DNA from: Stenotrophomonas sp. 704A1
GTDB taxonomy: Bacteria > Pseudomonadota > Gammaproteobacteria > Xanthomonadales > Xanthomonadaceae
NCBI RefSeq assembly: GCF_030549525.1
Contig: NZ_CP130831.1
Coordinates: forward strand, 955,501-1,019,500
Reading direction: 5' to 3'
DNA: 64,000 nucleotides
Each line of letters starts with the position of its first letter. Position 1 is the stretch's first letter. Of this stretch, positions 8,238 to 16,913 are shown piece after piece. The translations under genes and the position numbers were made by a program. The notes beneath the pieces were generated by a model. That model was not told the DNA's origin, did no database searches, and worked only from the letters and a program-made list of their open reading frames with translations.

Positions 8238-8996
8238 TCAGCGCTGCTGGATCTTCGACAGCAGGCGCAGGAACTCCACATACAGCCAGACCAGGGTCAC
8301 CATCAGGCCGAATGCGCCATACCACTCCATGTACTTCGGCGCGCGCTGGGCCACGCCGGTTTCAATGAAGTCGAAGTCCAGCACCAGGTTCAGCGCGGCC
8401 ACCACCACCACGAACAGGCTGAAGGCGATGCCCAGCCAGCTGGCGTCATGGATCACCGGCACGTTGATGTTGAAGAAGCCCAGCACGAACGAGGCCAGGT
8501 ACAGCAGGGCGATGCCGCCGGTGGCGGCGACCACGCCCAGCTTGAAGTTCTCGGTGGCCTTGATCAGGCCGCTGCGGTACGCGATCAGCAGCGCGAACAG
8601 GGTGCCGAAGGTCAGCAGCACTGCCTGGAACACGATGCCTGGGAAGCGCAGTTCGAACACTGCGGAGATCGCGCCCAGGAACAGGCCTTCGACCAGCGCA
8701 TACAGCGGCGCGGTCACCGGTGACCATTCCTTCTTGAACACGGTGACCAGCGCCAGCAGCAGGCCGCCGATCGCGCCGCCCATGGCGTACAGCTTGGCGC
8801 CGGCCATCACCTGGCCGTAGTCGTCCACGGTCTGGTTCCAGGCGAAGGCCGCGGTGAGCACGGTCAACAGCAGCAGCAGGCCGGTCTTGTTGACGGTGCC
8901 GTTGAGGGTCATGGCCTGATCGGGGTGGGTCACCACCGAGCCGCTGGCCAGATCGAGGAAGGTCGACTCCGAGAGAGCCGGATTGCCGCTGCGCAT
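8238..8996 (-). CDS. Bax inhibitor-1/YccA-family membrane protein
   Basis: A 252-aa integral membrane protein with about seven hydrophobic helices, resembling the BI-1/YccA family and closest in layout to the YbhL/YccA-like 'hypothetical Bax inhibitor' group of Proteobacteria. Recognisable features are MNGTVNKTG-type N-terminal segments, the loop LYALVEGLFLGAISAVFELRFPG and the C-terminal LVLDFDFIETGVAQRAPKYMEWYGAFGLMVTLVWLYVEFLRLL. E. coli YccA modulates FtsH proteolysis, but a role here is only inferred. I chose the ATG at 8996, which has GGAG seven nt upstream; the frame stays open to 9137 without support. Confidence 0.85.
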   Translation of the reverse strand: MRSGNPALSESTFLDLASGSVVTHPDQAMTLNGTVNKTGLLLLLTVLTAAFAWNQTVDDYGQVMAGAKLYAMGGAIGGLLLALVTVFKKEWSPVTAPLYALVEGLFLGAISAVFELRFPGIVFQAVLLTFGTLFALLIAYRSGLIKATENFKLGVVAATGGIALLYLASFVLGFFNINVPVIHDASWLGIAFSLFVVVVAALNLVLDFDFIETGVAQRAPKYMEWYGAFGLMVTLVWLYVEFLRLLSKIQQR

Positions 8997-9177
8997 GCGA
9001 AATCTCCGTGCGAATGAAGGAACAGTGCGGCCATCCGGCCGATGACCGCGAGCATAGCCGATGACTGCCTGCGGCGCCGTGGCAGGGTCGCGATCCGAAC
9101 CGTCCGCGTTGACAGTCCGGCGCGCGCTTGGCGACAATGGCCAACTCCGCGGGCCTGGCCCGCGGAGATCGCAACAC

Positions 9178-9254
9178 CGGGGTATAGCGCAGTCTGGTAG
9201 CGCGCCTGCTTTGGGAGCAGGATGTCGGGGGTTCGAATCCCTCTACCCCGACCA
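9178..9254 (+). tRNA. tRNA-Pro(TGG)
   Basis: 77 nt with acceptor stem CGGGGTA/TACCCCG, anticodon stem CCTGC/GCAGG with loop TTTGGGA (anticodon TGG), the T-loop GTTCGAATC and an encoded CCA end. Confidence 0.97.
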
Positions 9255-9293
9255 ATCCCACGTCACGTCGGATTGGACGCCGTTCCGGTTCGG

Positions 9294-9370
9294 GCGCCCG
9301 TAGCTCAACTGGATAGAGCACCGGCCTTCTAAGCCGGCGGTTACAGGTTCGATTCCTGTCGGGCGCGCCA
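9294..9370 (+). tRNA. tRNA-Arg(TCT); integration site of the small island
   Basis: 77 nt with acceptor stem GCGCCCG/CGGGCGC, anticodon loop CTTCTAA (anticodon TCT), T-loop GGTTCGATTCC and encoded CCA. Its last 27 nt belong to a 30-bp sequence repeated at 16712, marking it as an integrase target. Confidence 0.97.
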
Positions 9371-9373
9371 TTG
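9344..9373 (+). other. attL: 30-bp direct repeat at the tRNA-Arg 3' end
   Basis: The 30 nt starting CAGGTTCGATTCC (T-loop) and ending GCGCGCCATTG recur exactly at 16712-16741. The repeat keeps the tRNA intact, the normal outcome of tyrosine-recombinase integration. Directly overlapping it, CCATTGA-AA-TCAATGG (9368-9383) is a perfect short palindrome. Confidence 0.9.
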
Positions 9374-9489
9374 AAATCAATGGCTTACAAGGAATTCCCT
9401 GTGGATAACTACAGCCCTCCTGAACTTCCTCCTGAATTGGCGGCGATGGCGTGAGGTAGACTGGGGTCAGGTTCGAACAGGGACGTTAT

Positions 9490-10404
9490 GTGAATTCAGC
9501 CACTAAGGCTGCCGCCGAGATCGTTGCGATACTGGGTTCCGAGCAGTGCAACCTGGTCAATGCGCTCATCAAAGCCCGCATCCTCGCCAGTCAGATAGGT
9601 CAGGATCAGCTCAATGAGTGGGTTGGATGGGAGCTGACGGGATATCCGGAAGGTGCCGAATTGCCACCCTACCGGCGGGTGAAATTGACACCGAAGGCAA
9701 ATTTGTTCAACGGCCTGTACCGCCTCAACAACCAAACGCTTCCCACATTCGCGCTATCCGATCAGCAGAGGGAGCGCATCCTGGTTTCAAGCCTTCGGCA
9801 ATCGGTCGTTGCCATTGAGCGCTGGACTAGCGAGGGGGTCCATGCGGCATATCCGCCAGAATTCGCAGCATTGTTCCGGGATGTTATCGATCCGACCTAT
9901 GAGTTCGTGTCCCTGTGGGGTGAGCCTGGGGTGGGCGCATATGATCAGGTGCTGGTGGAAATCCGGGCGCGGCTGTTGGGCTATGTGTTAGACCTACAGA
10001 AGACGCTGCCGCAAGGCGACGACACCAATGAACCTGAGACCAATTCGATGAAGGACAAGCGCGACAGCATGTTCCACGGCGCAATATTTGGTCCCAATAC
10101 GACCATCCAGATTGGCAACGCCAATACCGCCAACGTGACCAACACTGTTGCGCAGGGGGATCTGTCTTCACTCGTAAAGCTCCTGCGCAGCAAGGGTGTT
10201 GCAGAGGAGGACCTGCGGACACTGGAAGTCGCGGTGAAAGCAGACGGCGACGAGCCCAAGAAGAGCAAGGAGCTCGGCCCTGCCGTTTCGTCCTGGGTGG
10301 GCGCTGCCGTCATGAAGGCAGCGTCCGGTGCGTGGGACATTTCCGTCTCAGCTGCTGGAACCCTGGTCGCGGACGCGCTATCGCGCTATTACGGATTTCC
10401 CTAA
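9490..10404 (+). CDS. AbiTii-domain protein (putative abortive-infection factor)
   Basis: A 304-aa protein whose first about 190 residues resemble the AbiTii domain: an N-terminal helical part (KAAAEIVAILGSEQCNLVNALIKARILASQIGQDQL), then NEWVGWELTGYPEGAELPPYR, the typical W-x-x-x-E-L-x-G-Y segment. AbiTii proteins are predicted abortive-infection or toxin-type phage-defence factors. The middle (about 195-215, FGPNTTIQIGNANTANVTN) is Asn-rich; the end (about 260-300) is an amphipathic or weakly hydrophobic helix that might interact with membrane. Start is GTG at 9490; the overlapping ATG at 9488 hits a stop at once. It is the first gene inside the island, as island cargo often is. Recognised by recalled pattern only. 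Confidence 0.65.
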   Translation: MNSATKAAAEIVAILGSEQCNLVNALIKARILASQIGQDQLNEWVGWELTGYPEGAELPPYRRVKLTPKANLFNGLYRLNNQTLPTFALSDQQRERILVSSLRQSVVAIERWTSEGVHAAYPPEFAALFRDVIDPTYEFVSLWGEPGVGAYDQVLVEIRARLLGYVLDLQKTLPQGDDTNEPETNSMKDKRDSMFHGAIFGPNTTIQIGNANTANVTNTVAQGDLSSLVKLLRSKGVAEEDLRTLEVAVKADGDEPKKSKELGPAVSSWVGAAVMKAASGAWDISVSAAGTLVADALSRYYGFP

Positions 10405-11610
10405 CGGGTAGGAGGAGGCGCATCCCCGCTTCCCGCTTCATTGACGACTGGAAGCGAGTGGTCGTAGACGTTCAGCATTGCGTCGGTGACGTGCCCGCTG
10501 GCCTCCTTCTTGTTTCCCTTGGAGTCAGTCACCCCCCGATGCTTCAATCCGTGCAGGGCAAAGCGCTCGGGTGACGTAATCACACCATCCCTGACCGCAT
10601 TGCGCATGAAGTGGCCCCAAGCTGTGTGCCAACCATGTCCGGTGAGCATTTCTCCATCCTCACTTACGAAGAGCGGCCGCAACTTTGGCGACAGTGGTGC
10701 ATTGAATTGGTTGATTCCACGCTTGGCCCAAATAGCAGCGCGGCGATCCTGTAGGACCTTGATCGCGATTTTGGTCTGCTCACCCTTGCGCACCAGGTTG
10801 TCGCGACTGCCTTTTGCGGCGGTTGGTCTGAAGGACCTCTCCCTCCACGTGGTGATCAGTCAGCGTTCGAACTTCGACACCGCGCAGACGCGCCTGGTAG
10901 GCCAACTCCATCGCTGCCCATAGGTAAACTGGCAACGCTCCTTTCTCGCGCGCGCCGCGCTTGCTGCAGCCACGAGCGTAGTCTTGCACCCGGCGGAAAA
11001 CGTCGCGCTCGGGCATCCGGTGATCGCGCTTCTCCTTGACCTTCTTGATGCCGGCGGCGGGGTTGGTGGTCACATGGTCGTGCTCGCGCGCCCAGCCAAA
11101 GACGCGGCGCAGGTAGCTGAGCCAGTGGTTCGCCTTGGTCGGGTAGCCAGGAATGGCTGAATCGCCTGGCTTTGTGCCTGGTCGGCCTTAGGCAATGATG
11201 TCGATCAGCCGGCGGATGAACCCAGGAGATAGGCGGTCCACGACGGCGTCGCCGAGCTTGCTCCCGTTCTTCAGCGGGAACACCTTGATTGCTTTCGCGT
11301 AGTCGCGATAGTGTTGCTGCGTGGTCGCACCGAGTTGGGAGAATGCAAAGCTCTTGGCATGCTGATCGATGACGTAGGAGACGGCTCCCCTTTGCGCCCC
11401 GCCACCGCGAGCTTCTGCGATCGCGTGTAGGTCCGACAGACGCGCAGCCGGGCCGGCCACGGTCTTGCACTTCGTTCCATGTTCCTCCGGATGCGCGTCG
11501 CGCACATAGCACCGCCCACGGCCGGTCCCGTCCCAGTACAGGCCTTGGGGCACCTTGCCGTAGTCGATGTGCTTGGGGAGGTTCGAAGGAACCTTGCGAG
11601 CGCGTGCCAT
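10401..11610 (-). pseudogene. Tyrosine recombinase (phage-type integrase), disrupted
   Basis: Reading from the ATG at 11610 (MARARKVPSNLPKHIDYGK) gives an integrase of about 400 codons: N-terminal arm-binding and SAM-like core-binding parts, then the catalytic part with ARLRGVEVRTL (first Arg), LHGLKHRG (H-x-x-R box) and the nucleophile Tyr in NVYDHSLPVV. Two lesions break it. A TAA at 11188-11190 lies in the same frame as the sequence on both sides and aligns with a Gln codon in the second copy (IDVITQRRPG against IDIIA-stop-GRPG). A +1 insertion in the A run at about 10812-10815 shifts the frame where the second copy reads RRKGSRDN. It faces tRNA-Arg from inside the island and presumably catalysed its integration. 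Confidence 0.85.
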
Positions 11611-11923
11611 GTTCTCGGCTGTTTCCGCTAGAGCAAGTCGGTCGAATAGGTGTCGCCATTGCTGGCGGGCGCTGTGAGGCCAAGAGCCTCGTTCAATGCC
11701 GTCGTGGTGGTCCAAATTCCACCGCAGGCGTCGTACTGAAATCGGATGTGGCGATCGCGCGCCCAACGCTCGACCGTTGCCAGTCGTGGGCGCTTCCCGG
11801 GCTGACAGAGTTCCTGCAGGCCACGGAATTGGAGGATTTCCCCGATCACCGATAGCCCCCTTGCAACCGCCTTTGGTACATTTGCGCGGCGGAATCTCCG
11901 CCGTCAAAAGTGGGTGGCAAGGA

Positions 11924-12133
11924 ATGATGTGCGAAGAGTGTGATCAGATCCGGGTGTCCCCAAATCGTGACTGGCCTTGGCAGCAATTCCACCCGCGCGA
12001 TGTGGAGCGTCGCCCAATTGGAAGACGCATTACTCCTTTGATCTGCTACACGTGCAATTCTCTCTGGAAGAGAGTTGAAGACACGGGGGCAGGCACGGTG
12101 TTCTGGCAGCTCGAGCAGGAAGGAGCTGACTGA
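11924..12133 (+). CDS. Hypothetical 69-aa protein with two CxxC pairs
   Basis: Starts MMCEECDQIRV; it has an N-terminal CEEC and a central CYTC, which could form a four-cysteine zinc site, and W/R-rich segments in between (RDWPWQQFHPRDVERRPIGRR). An AAGGA ribosome site sits right before the start (the second ATG, at 11927, has the better spacing). I do not recognise the family; small zinc-ribbon proteins like this are common in phage and island DNA. It lies opposite the methyltransferase remnant, between two broken genes, and may itself be a relic. Confidence 0.4.
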   Translation: MMCEECDQIRVSPNRDWPWQQFHPRDVERRPIGRRITPLICYTCNSLWKRVEDTGAGTVFWQLEQEGAD

Positions 12134-12161
12134 TTGCTTTGAAGCGGTGGTGAGCAGCTGG

Positions 12162-13291
12162 TCAGCCATGGGTGGGGTCCACTCGCTTGAACTCGATGAC
12201 CCACACCCACGGGTTTGCGTCCCACGCGGGCTCGCCGTAGACCTGTACCCACAGCTGATGGAAAGCCCATTCGGGGTGGTCGCACGGGCCGGGCAACCAA
12301 CTGCCGTTCGCGGTCTGCGAGAGGCCTTCTGCCTTCGCGTCGGTCTCACTGATCGCCTGCAGCCGCTCCACGCGCACGGCGGTGATTTCCAGCACCAGGC
12401 GGCAGGCGCGGTGCGGCATGCAGATGGCTGGCTTCCATGGCCCCTGCTGGAACTGCATCGGCCGTTTGCTGGGGTGCCCCGTAAGGTCGTGGATGATCGT
12501 GGTGCGCCTGTTCCAGTTGGTGCTGGAATCGGCCTCGTAGGCGTATCCGTAGGCCACGCAATGGGCATGCCGTCGCGGCGGGCGATCAGCACCAGGCGCA
12601 CCCGGTCGGTTTCGGTTGCATGGTGGCTGGCGTCGAGACGCCGCCATTCGACCTCATATCCCTTGGCGCGCAGTGCAGCTACGAACTGGCGCCAAGTGCG
12701 TCCACTGTGCCGCTTGTCCGGCACCAGCTGCTGGTTCTCGACCGGCACGCGCTCGCCGCGCGCTGCAACGGTGCCGTCCATCTTGATGACGCGGCCGGTG
12801 TCCTTGCAGCGCTTCGCAACCAGCGGGCCCCAGGTCAGGATCTGCCAGACGTTCTCCATGGAGATGATGCGTGGCGTGGTGTTGGTGCCGTGCAGGCGAT
12901 CAGCGCGCAGCAGCTGGCCAACCCACTTCAGCACCACCCACGACAGGGCGCGGGTCTTCCTGCTGCGCGGCTGGCCGCCCTTGGCCTGGCTGAAGTGCGT
13001 GCAGTCCGGCGAGGCATGGAACCAGCCGATGGGGCGGCCGGCCACGTCCACGCGCGGGTCGGCGTGCCAGATATCCTCGCGGTGGTGCTGGGTCAGCGGG
13101 TGGTTGGCGGCGTGCATGCCGATGACCAGCTCATCGTGGTTGTAGGCCAGGGCGGGATCGATGCCCAGGGCCTGCTTGAGGCTCTCGCTGGCGCCGCCGC
13201 CGCCGGCGAACAGGTCCACAACGATCTCGCCGGGGCGCAGGCGGGAGCGCTGCGGCATGGGGAAGTTGAAAGCGCGGGAGCCGTCAGCCAT
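12162..13291 (-). pseudogene. Phage-type C5-cytosine DNA methyltransferase, truncated and joined to another phage gene
   Basis: The N-terminal about 245 residues are a clear 5mC methyltransferase: motif I VDLFAGGGGASESL, the motif IV region SPDCTHFSQAKGG, motif VI SMENVWQIL and motif VIII TDRVRLVLIARRDG. Right after motif VIII, near 12550, the frame is lost and a different reading frame continues with about 130 residues ending WDANPWVWVIEFKRVDPTHG, a tail I associate with a separate small phage protein. Motifs IX and X (target recognition and the C-terminal cofactor part) are absent, so methylation activity is not expected. A deletion plus frameshift joining two neighbouring phage genes explains it best. 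The start at 13291 (MADGSRAFNFPMPQ) overlaps the remnant upstream by 8 nt. Confidence 0.75.
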
Positions 13292-13640
13292 TGGTGGTGT
13301 CCTTCTTGCGTGCATCGGCCACGGCAGCCTTCATGTCGCGGCGGACGGTTTCAGCCAGGTGGGCGAGGTCGTGCGCGCGCTGGAACGCATCGGACAACGC
13401 GGCGCAGGCGTCCACGAACATGCGTTCGTAGTTCAATCCCGCCTGACCACCCCGGGGAGGGCTGGGCGGAGAGGGTGGCGAAGGCCTCACGACAGGCATT
13501 CCAGCCACGGTTGAACATGCGCGCGTCGTGTTGCACGCCTGCTGGCTCATCGCCGCGCAGCGGTTCGTCCACGCGGAACGGAGGAATCCCGTCCGCCAGC
13601 GCGGTGGGGGTCTTGTCGATTGTCGCGACTGCCCTTGCGG
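13284..13640 (-). pseudogene. Phage-type small gene remnant with frameshift
   Basis: Two frames carry pieces of one phage-like protein. The first runs DKTPTALADGIPPFRVDEPL then GDEPAGVQHDARMFNRGWNA (about 13640-13450). The second ends MFVDACAALSDAFQRAHDLA and later ADARKKDTTNG, with its stop at 13284 overlapping the methyltransferase start. The shift lies in the GC-rich stretch near 13440-13465. The 5' end is lost, joined to the integrase fragment at about 13620. The family is not recognised beyond a phage-like look. Confidence 0.5.
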
Positions 13641-14130
13641 CGTTTGGTCTGAAGGACCTCTCCCTCCACATGGTGATCGGTCAGCGTTCGAACTTCGATC
13701 CCGCGCAGGCGCGCTTGATAGGTCAACTTCATCGCCGTCCATATATAGACTGGGAGCGCTCCTTTCTCGCGCGCGCCACGCTCGCTGCAGCGACATGCGT
13801 AGTCCTAACCCTGCGGAAAACGTCGCGCTCAGGCATGCGGTGGTCACGCCTCTCCTTGACCTTCTTGATGCCGACGGGGGGGGGGGGCATGGTCATGCTC
13901 GCGTGCCCAGCCGAAGACGCGGCGCAGGTAGCGCAGCCAGTGGTTTGCCTTCGTGGGGTAACCGGGAATGGGCTGTTGCCGGGCTTCTGACCTGGCCGGC
14001 GCTGTGTGATTACGTCGATCAGGCGACGGATGAACCTCGGCGTCAACCTGTCCGCCGTGGCCTCGCCGAGATCTGGGTCACCATAAGGAAGGGGCCACCG
14101 TTCAGCCTGGCGCACACCCTGCGCCACTCG
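13620..14130 (-). pseudogene. Second, partial copy of the integrase gene
   Basis: Sequence homologous to the middle of the 10401-11610 integrase is recognisable in three frames: LTPRFIRRLIDVITQRRPGQ, VGIKKVKERRDHRMPERDVF and MKLTYQARLRGIEVRTLTDH through KRRKGSRDN. It lacks both the N-terminus and the catalytic His-Arg and Tyr segments, and has at least three frame changes, one at a run of 12 G (13876-13887) replacing a mixed sequence present in the first copy. The breakpoint after RRKGSRDN joins it to an unrelated phage fragment. Useful mainly to show what the first copy looked like before it mutated. Confidence 0.8.
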
Positions 14131-14391
14131 CCCACATAGCCCCCCAGCGAGCATTAGGGCTGCCGGCGGAGGACGTTGCCGACGCCGAGGACCAAGGCGA
14201 GCCGCTGGCCGTCCTGTAGAGTAATGCCAACGCCCTTGCGAAGGCGCCGGATGCCGATCAGCTTATGTGGAAGGCCAGCGGCCTGCCGTGCCACATCGTG
14301 AGCGTTGACCAGGTCTTGGTCGATGCTGAATGAATGACTGAAGCTGGATAGAAGGGCGGCCTACCAAGGCCGCCTACGGCTTCCGTCGACG

Positions 14392-14913
14392 TTAAATTTC
14401 TTGCCGGCCTTTAGGTAGTTTCGGAAGCGGGGTGCCGGGGCGGACTGTTACGACGCCCTTTCTTCCATCACTGCCACCGTAGCTGCCGGCGGCAATGTCG
14501 GCGCCGCCGCCCCTGCCAACTCCCTGGCCTCTGCCACCGCCGCTTCCTGATCCAAGGCCGTCGCCGCCATCGCTTGGTGGTTTCTGAGTTCCTGGCAGGG
14601 GTTGGACGCAATTACTTCCGGCGAGGCAGGTAACAGCGGCTTCCTCGGCCGACCCGTCACCCCACGTCACCTTGATCCTGCTGCCGACAGGTAAAGACGC
14701 AAGTCCGTGCGTGATTCGGTACATTCCCGCCAAGCCGACAAGGCCGCCGACTCGGAGTTCAGCCATCTTGTAGACGGACATCTCCTGCGCTGGCGCAACT
14801 TGGTTGTAGGGGAAGGCGCTCGCATTGATCGATACAGTTGCAGCAACGGCAGCGAATGTGACGAAAGCCAGCGCAGTGATGCTCCACTTCATCCTTCTAG
14901 TAACTCGATCCAT
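14392..14913 (-). CDS. Hypothetical secreted Gly-rich protein
   Basis: A 173-aa protein that I do not recognise. It starts MDRVTRRMKWSITALAFVTFA and has a plausible Sec signal or anchor (about residues 9-32). The middle (33-95) looks folded, with a single pair of cysteines (CLAGSNC). The remainder (about 105-150) is a low-complexity Gly/Ser/Asp region (GLGSGSGGGRGQGVGRGGG). An AAGGA ribosome site lies upstream. It starts 12 nt after the stop of the next gene upstream on the same strand, so the pair probably forms an operon and acts in the envelope. It lies inside the island and is not phage structural by appearance. Confidence 0.55.
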   Translation of the reverse strand: MDRVTRRMKWSITALAFVTFAAVAATVSINASAFPYNQVAPAQEMSVYKMAELRVGGLVGLAGMYRITHGLASLPVGSRIKVTWGDGSAEEAAVTCLAGSNCVQPLPGTQKPPSDGGDGLGSGSGGGRGQGVGRGGGADIAAGSYGGSDGRKGVVTVRPGTPLPKLPKGRQEI

Positions 14914-14925
14914 GAATACTTCCTT

Positions 14926-15831
14926 TTAATATGGCTTCTTTCCAACGGCCCTCTGTACTTCTTCTATCGCTCTATCCAGCGATTCTTGCTGCCCATCAGC
15001 AACCGCGCCGTTCCTGATGGCATCTTCAAAATTTCCCAAGCCGCATATGCCTGTGTTGATGCAGAGCGAATCCAACCGATAGGATGCGGGGCCACAATCT
15101 GCGCCCATTCGACACGCCACTACGCCCCAAGCGTAGTTGGCATAGGGCCCTGTTGTGGCACGCTTCAACTCTGCGAAATCGCTGGACTCTGGAGCGAGCG
15201 CAAGAAGATCGCCGAGGGAAAAAATGGCTTCCGGATCGCCCGAATTGATCACGTCGCGCGCCAGGGATAGATAGTCATCTGCCCCCAGCGTTACAAAGTT
15301 CTTGGATGCCACCGCAACCTTGGAGTACGTGTCACCTTGGTTCGCGGCACGCTCGAACCAGCTGGTGTATGCGTCTTGCGGTATCACTTGACCACCATCT
15401 ACTGCAGAGCAGGTCGCTGAGAAGCGATGCTTGATTCCCGTATAGGTGCTTTGCGGGACGCCACGAGCGGCTGCATACGCATCCAAGGTCGCATACATGT
15501 TTTCTGGGGACAGACTGAATACCGAACATTGTTGGTACAGCTTTGCCAGTTCCCGTTGCGCCACCATGTCGCCTGCTTCTGCCCGTGAGCGCAGTATGCT
15601 GAAATGTACTGTGGCGGATTGAGGATCGGCGGCGCTCCATAGCGGGGAACCAAGTGCATTGGGCGTGCTTTCGCGCGCGACCGGTGCGGTCCGAAGGTGC
15701 TCGGGCTTGCTCAGCTGTGCAACTGGGTTGGTGGGAACTGGGTCATTTCGAAGTGTGGTGATTCCATACCAGATCGCTCCTGTCGCGAGTACGGTTACAG
15801 AGAGCCAAGCAATAAATCTTCTTCGAGACAT
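14926..15831 (-). CDS. Hypothetical membrane-anchored periplasmic protein
   Basis: A 301-aa protein from the ATG at 15831 (MSRRRFIAWLSVTVLATGAIWYG), with an N-terminal transmembrane anchor (about residues 6-24) behind a basic start; an in-frame ATG at 15876 would add 15 residues. The rest is soluble and helical, rich in Ala with short repeats such as RAEAGDMVAQRELAKLYQQC and RAANQGDTYSKVAV that recall Sel1/TPR-like helical repeats. Six to eight cysteines (for example CRMGADC, CINTGIC) suggest disulfides outside the cytoplasm. It overlaps no other gene and is followed 12 nt later by the Gly-rich gene. Function unknown. Confidence 0.55.
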   Translation of the reverse strand: MSRRRFIAWLSVTVLATGAIWYGITTLRNDPVPTNPVAQLSKPEHLRTAPVARESTPNALGSPLWSAADPQSATVHFSILRSRAEAGDMVAQRELAKLYQQCSVFSLSPENMYATLDAYAAARGVPQSTYTGIKHRFSATCSAVDGGQVIPQDAYTSWFERAANQGDTYSKVAVASKNFVTLGADDYLSLARDVINSGDPEAIFSLGDLLALAPESSDFAELKRATTGPYANYAWGVVACRMGADCGPASYRLDSLCINTGICGLGNFEDAIRNGAVADGQQESLDRAIEEVQRAVGKKPY

Positions 15832-15876
15832 CGCCTTCACCGTTCGTGCCTGAATGCTGAGGGTCCTATCGCGCAT

Positions 15877-16711
15877 CGAGGGTCACCGAAAAACAAGCAA
15901 GGGTGAAAGGGGGCCGTGACTGCGACAACTCGACGATGCCGAGGGCTGCTTTGAGCTTCAGTGCTCACCATGGATTTCCATGCGCTTTGTCCTTGATGGT
16001 GAAGTTTGCTGCGGGCTGAGTTCTTTCCCTGGCGCCTCCATGGGTGTGTGAGGCGCGTAGGCGGAGAGTGGTCCGATCGACAGTCCCTGCGAAGTGTTCC
16101 TGGGTCGAAGTTCCAACCCCAGGTTCACAGCTGTCACATGCACTCTCTGTTCATGAATCTTTCATGTGCTGATCTTCCCAGCGCCGTAAGGAGAGGTCGA
16201 TCGGTGGTTGCCTCGCAGATCAGTAGGAAAAACTCCGCTGGCGCCACCTTCTTCCGGATGGAGAGCCAAGCGCAGGTCAACCCTTCGAGTGCAGGCGCGT
16301 GAGCAGCGCCGCGCCGACACCAGGTCGAGCGATCCGGTCAGGTGGCGGTCGTGTTTGCAGTATCCGCAACGGTCGGTCGCATCGTCCCGGCCAAGCTTGC
16401 CTCACCCGGCTACCAAAGCTCCGGTGCCGATTGTCTATCCGGACCTGCCGCTGCGCACGGCCGCGGCGCGGCTGAGGGATGGCTCGCCTTCCGAGCCGCT
16501 ATCCAGCCTGCCGCCCAACCGTGAGCAATTGCAGCAAGCTCGGCGCTACGCTGACGCAGCCGCTCCGAGCGAGGCAACATCAAAGTGGCCTGGAGCCGTG
16601 CAGAACCTTGGTGGCGATCAAGCCCAAGGCGAAGGTCCAGCCCCGGAAATGGCTTCAATGCAAGCCTTTGATTTGCATTCAGAGTCAGGCAAACTTCCGG
16701 GCCGGCGGCCT
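15877..16711. other. Intergenic stretch at the right end of the small island
   Basis: About 835 nt with no gene I can support. Open frames exist (the longest covers 16208-16897 on the plus strand) but have biased, repeat-like composition and no ribosome site or recognisable domain. The end approaching 16712 matches the tRNA-Arg repeat. Confidence 0.5.
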
Positions 16712-16741
16712 CAGGTTCGATTCCTGTCGGGCGCGCCATTG
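16712..16741 (+). other. attR: 30-bp direct repeat of the tRNA-Arg 3' end
   Basis: Exact copy of 9344-9373 without the rest of the tRNA. Weak similarity continues upstream (GCCGGCGG), consistent with a residual tRNA arm. Confidence 0.9.
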
Positions 16742-16913
16742 GCGCGGCACTCCAGCAGGTCACGGGGTGATGTGAAGAAGTGCTTGCAAAAGCATGAAGA
16801 CTCCACCAGAATGTCGGACTCGCTTCGGCGGATCGGAACTTCGGTGACAGTCCCCGGGCAACGCATCAGGCTTCAACGCTGGCGGCATCGGCGGTGACGC
16901 AGAAGTTTCAGTG

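Larger units (their letters stand above)
9344..16741. mobile_element. Decayed 7.4-kb genomic island in tRNA-Arg
   Basis: The island is bounded by the 30-bp tRNA-end repeats. It contains an AbiTii-type gene, a broken integrase and a partial second copy of it, a truncated phage cytosine methyltransferase, and two envelope-type genes. It separates tRNA-Pro/Arg from tRNA-His/Lys/Leu, which would otherwise form one cluster. Base composition is visibly lower in GC than the core on both sides. Because the integrase is disrupted, the island is probably fixed unless a related enzyme acts in trans. Confidence 0.85.

Noticed and set aside
9400..9408. TGTGGATAA, a perfect DnaA-box match just after tRNA-Arg
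   Set aside because: It is a single 9-mer; about one chance match is expected in a window this size, and no cluster of boxes, AT-rich unwinding element or dnaA/dnaN genes are near.
16208..16897. 229-codon open frame crossing attR
   Set aside because: It runs through the att repeat and into the leader of tRNA-His, lacks a ribosome site and any domain.
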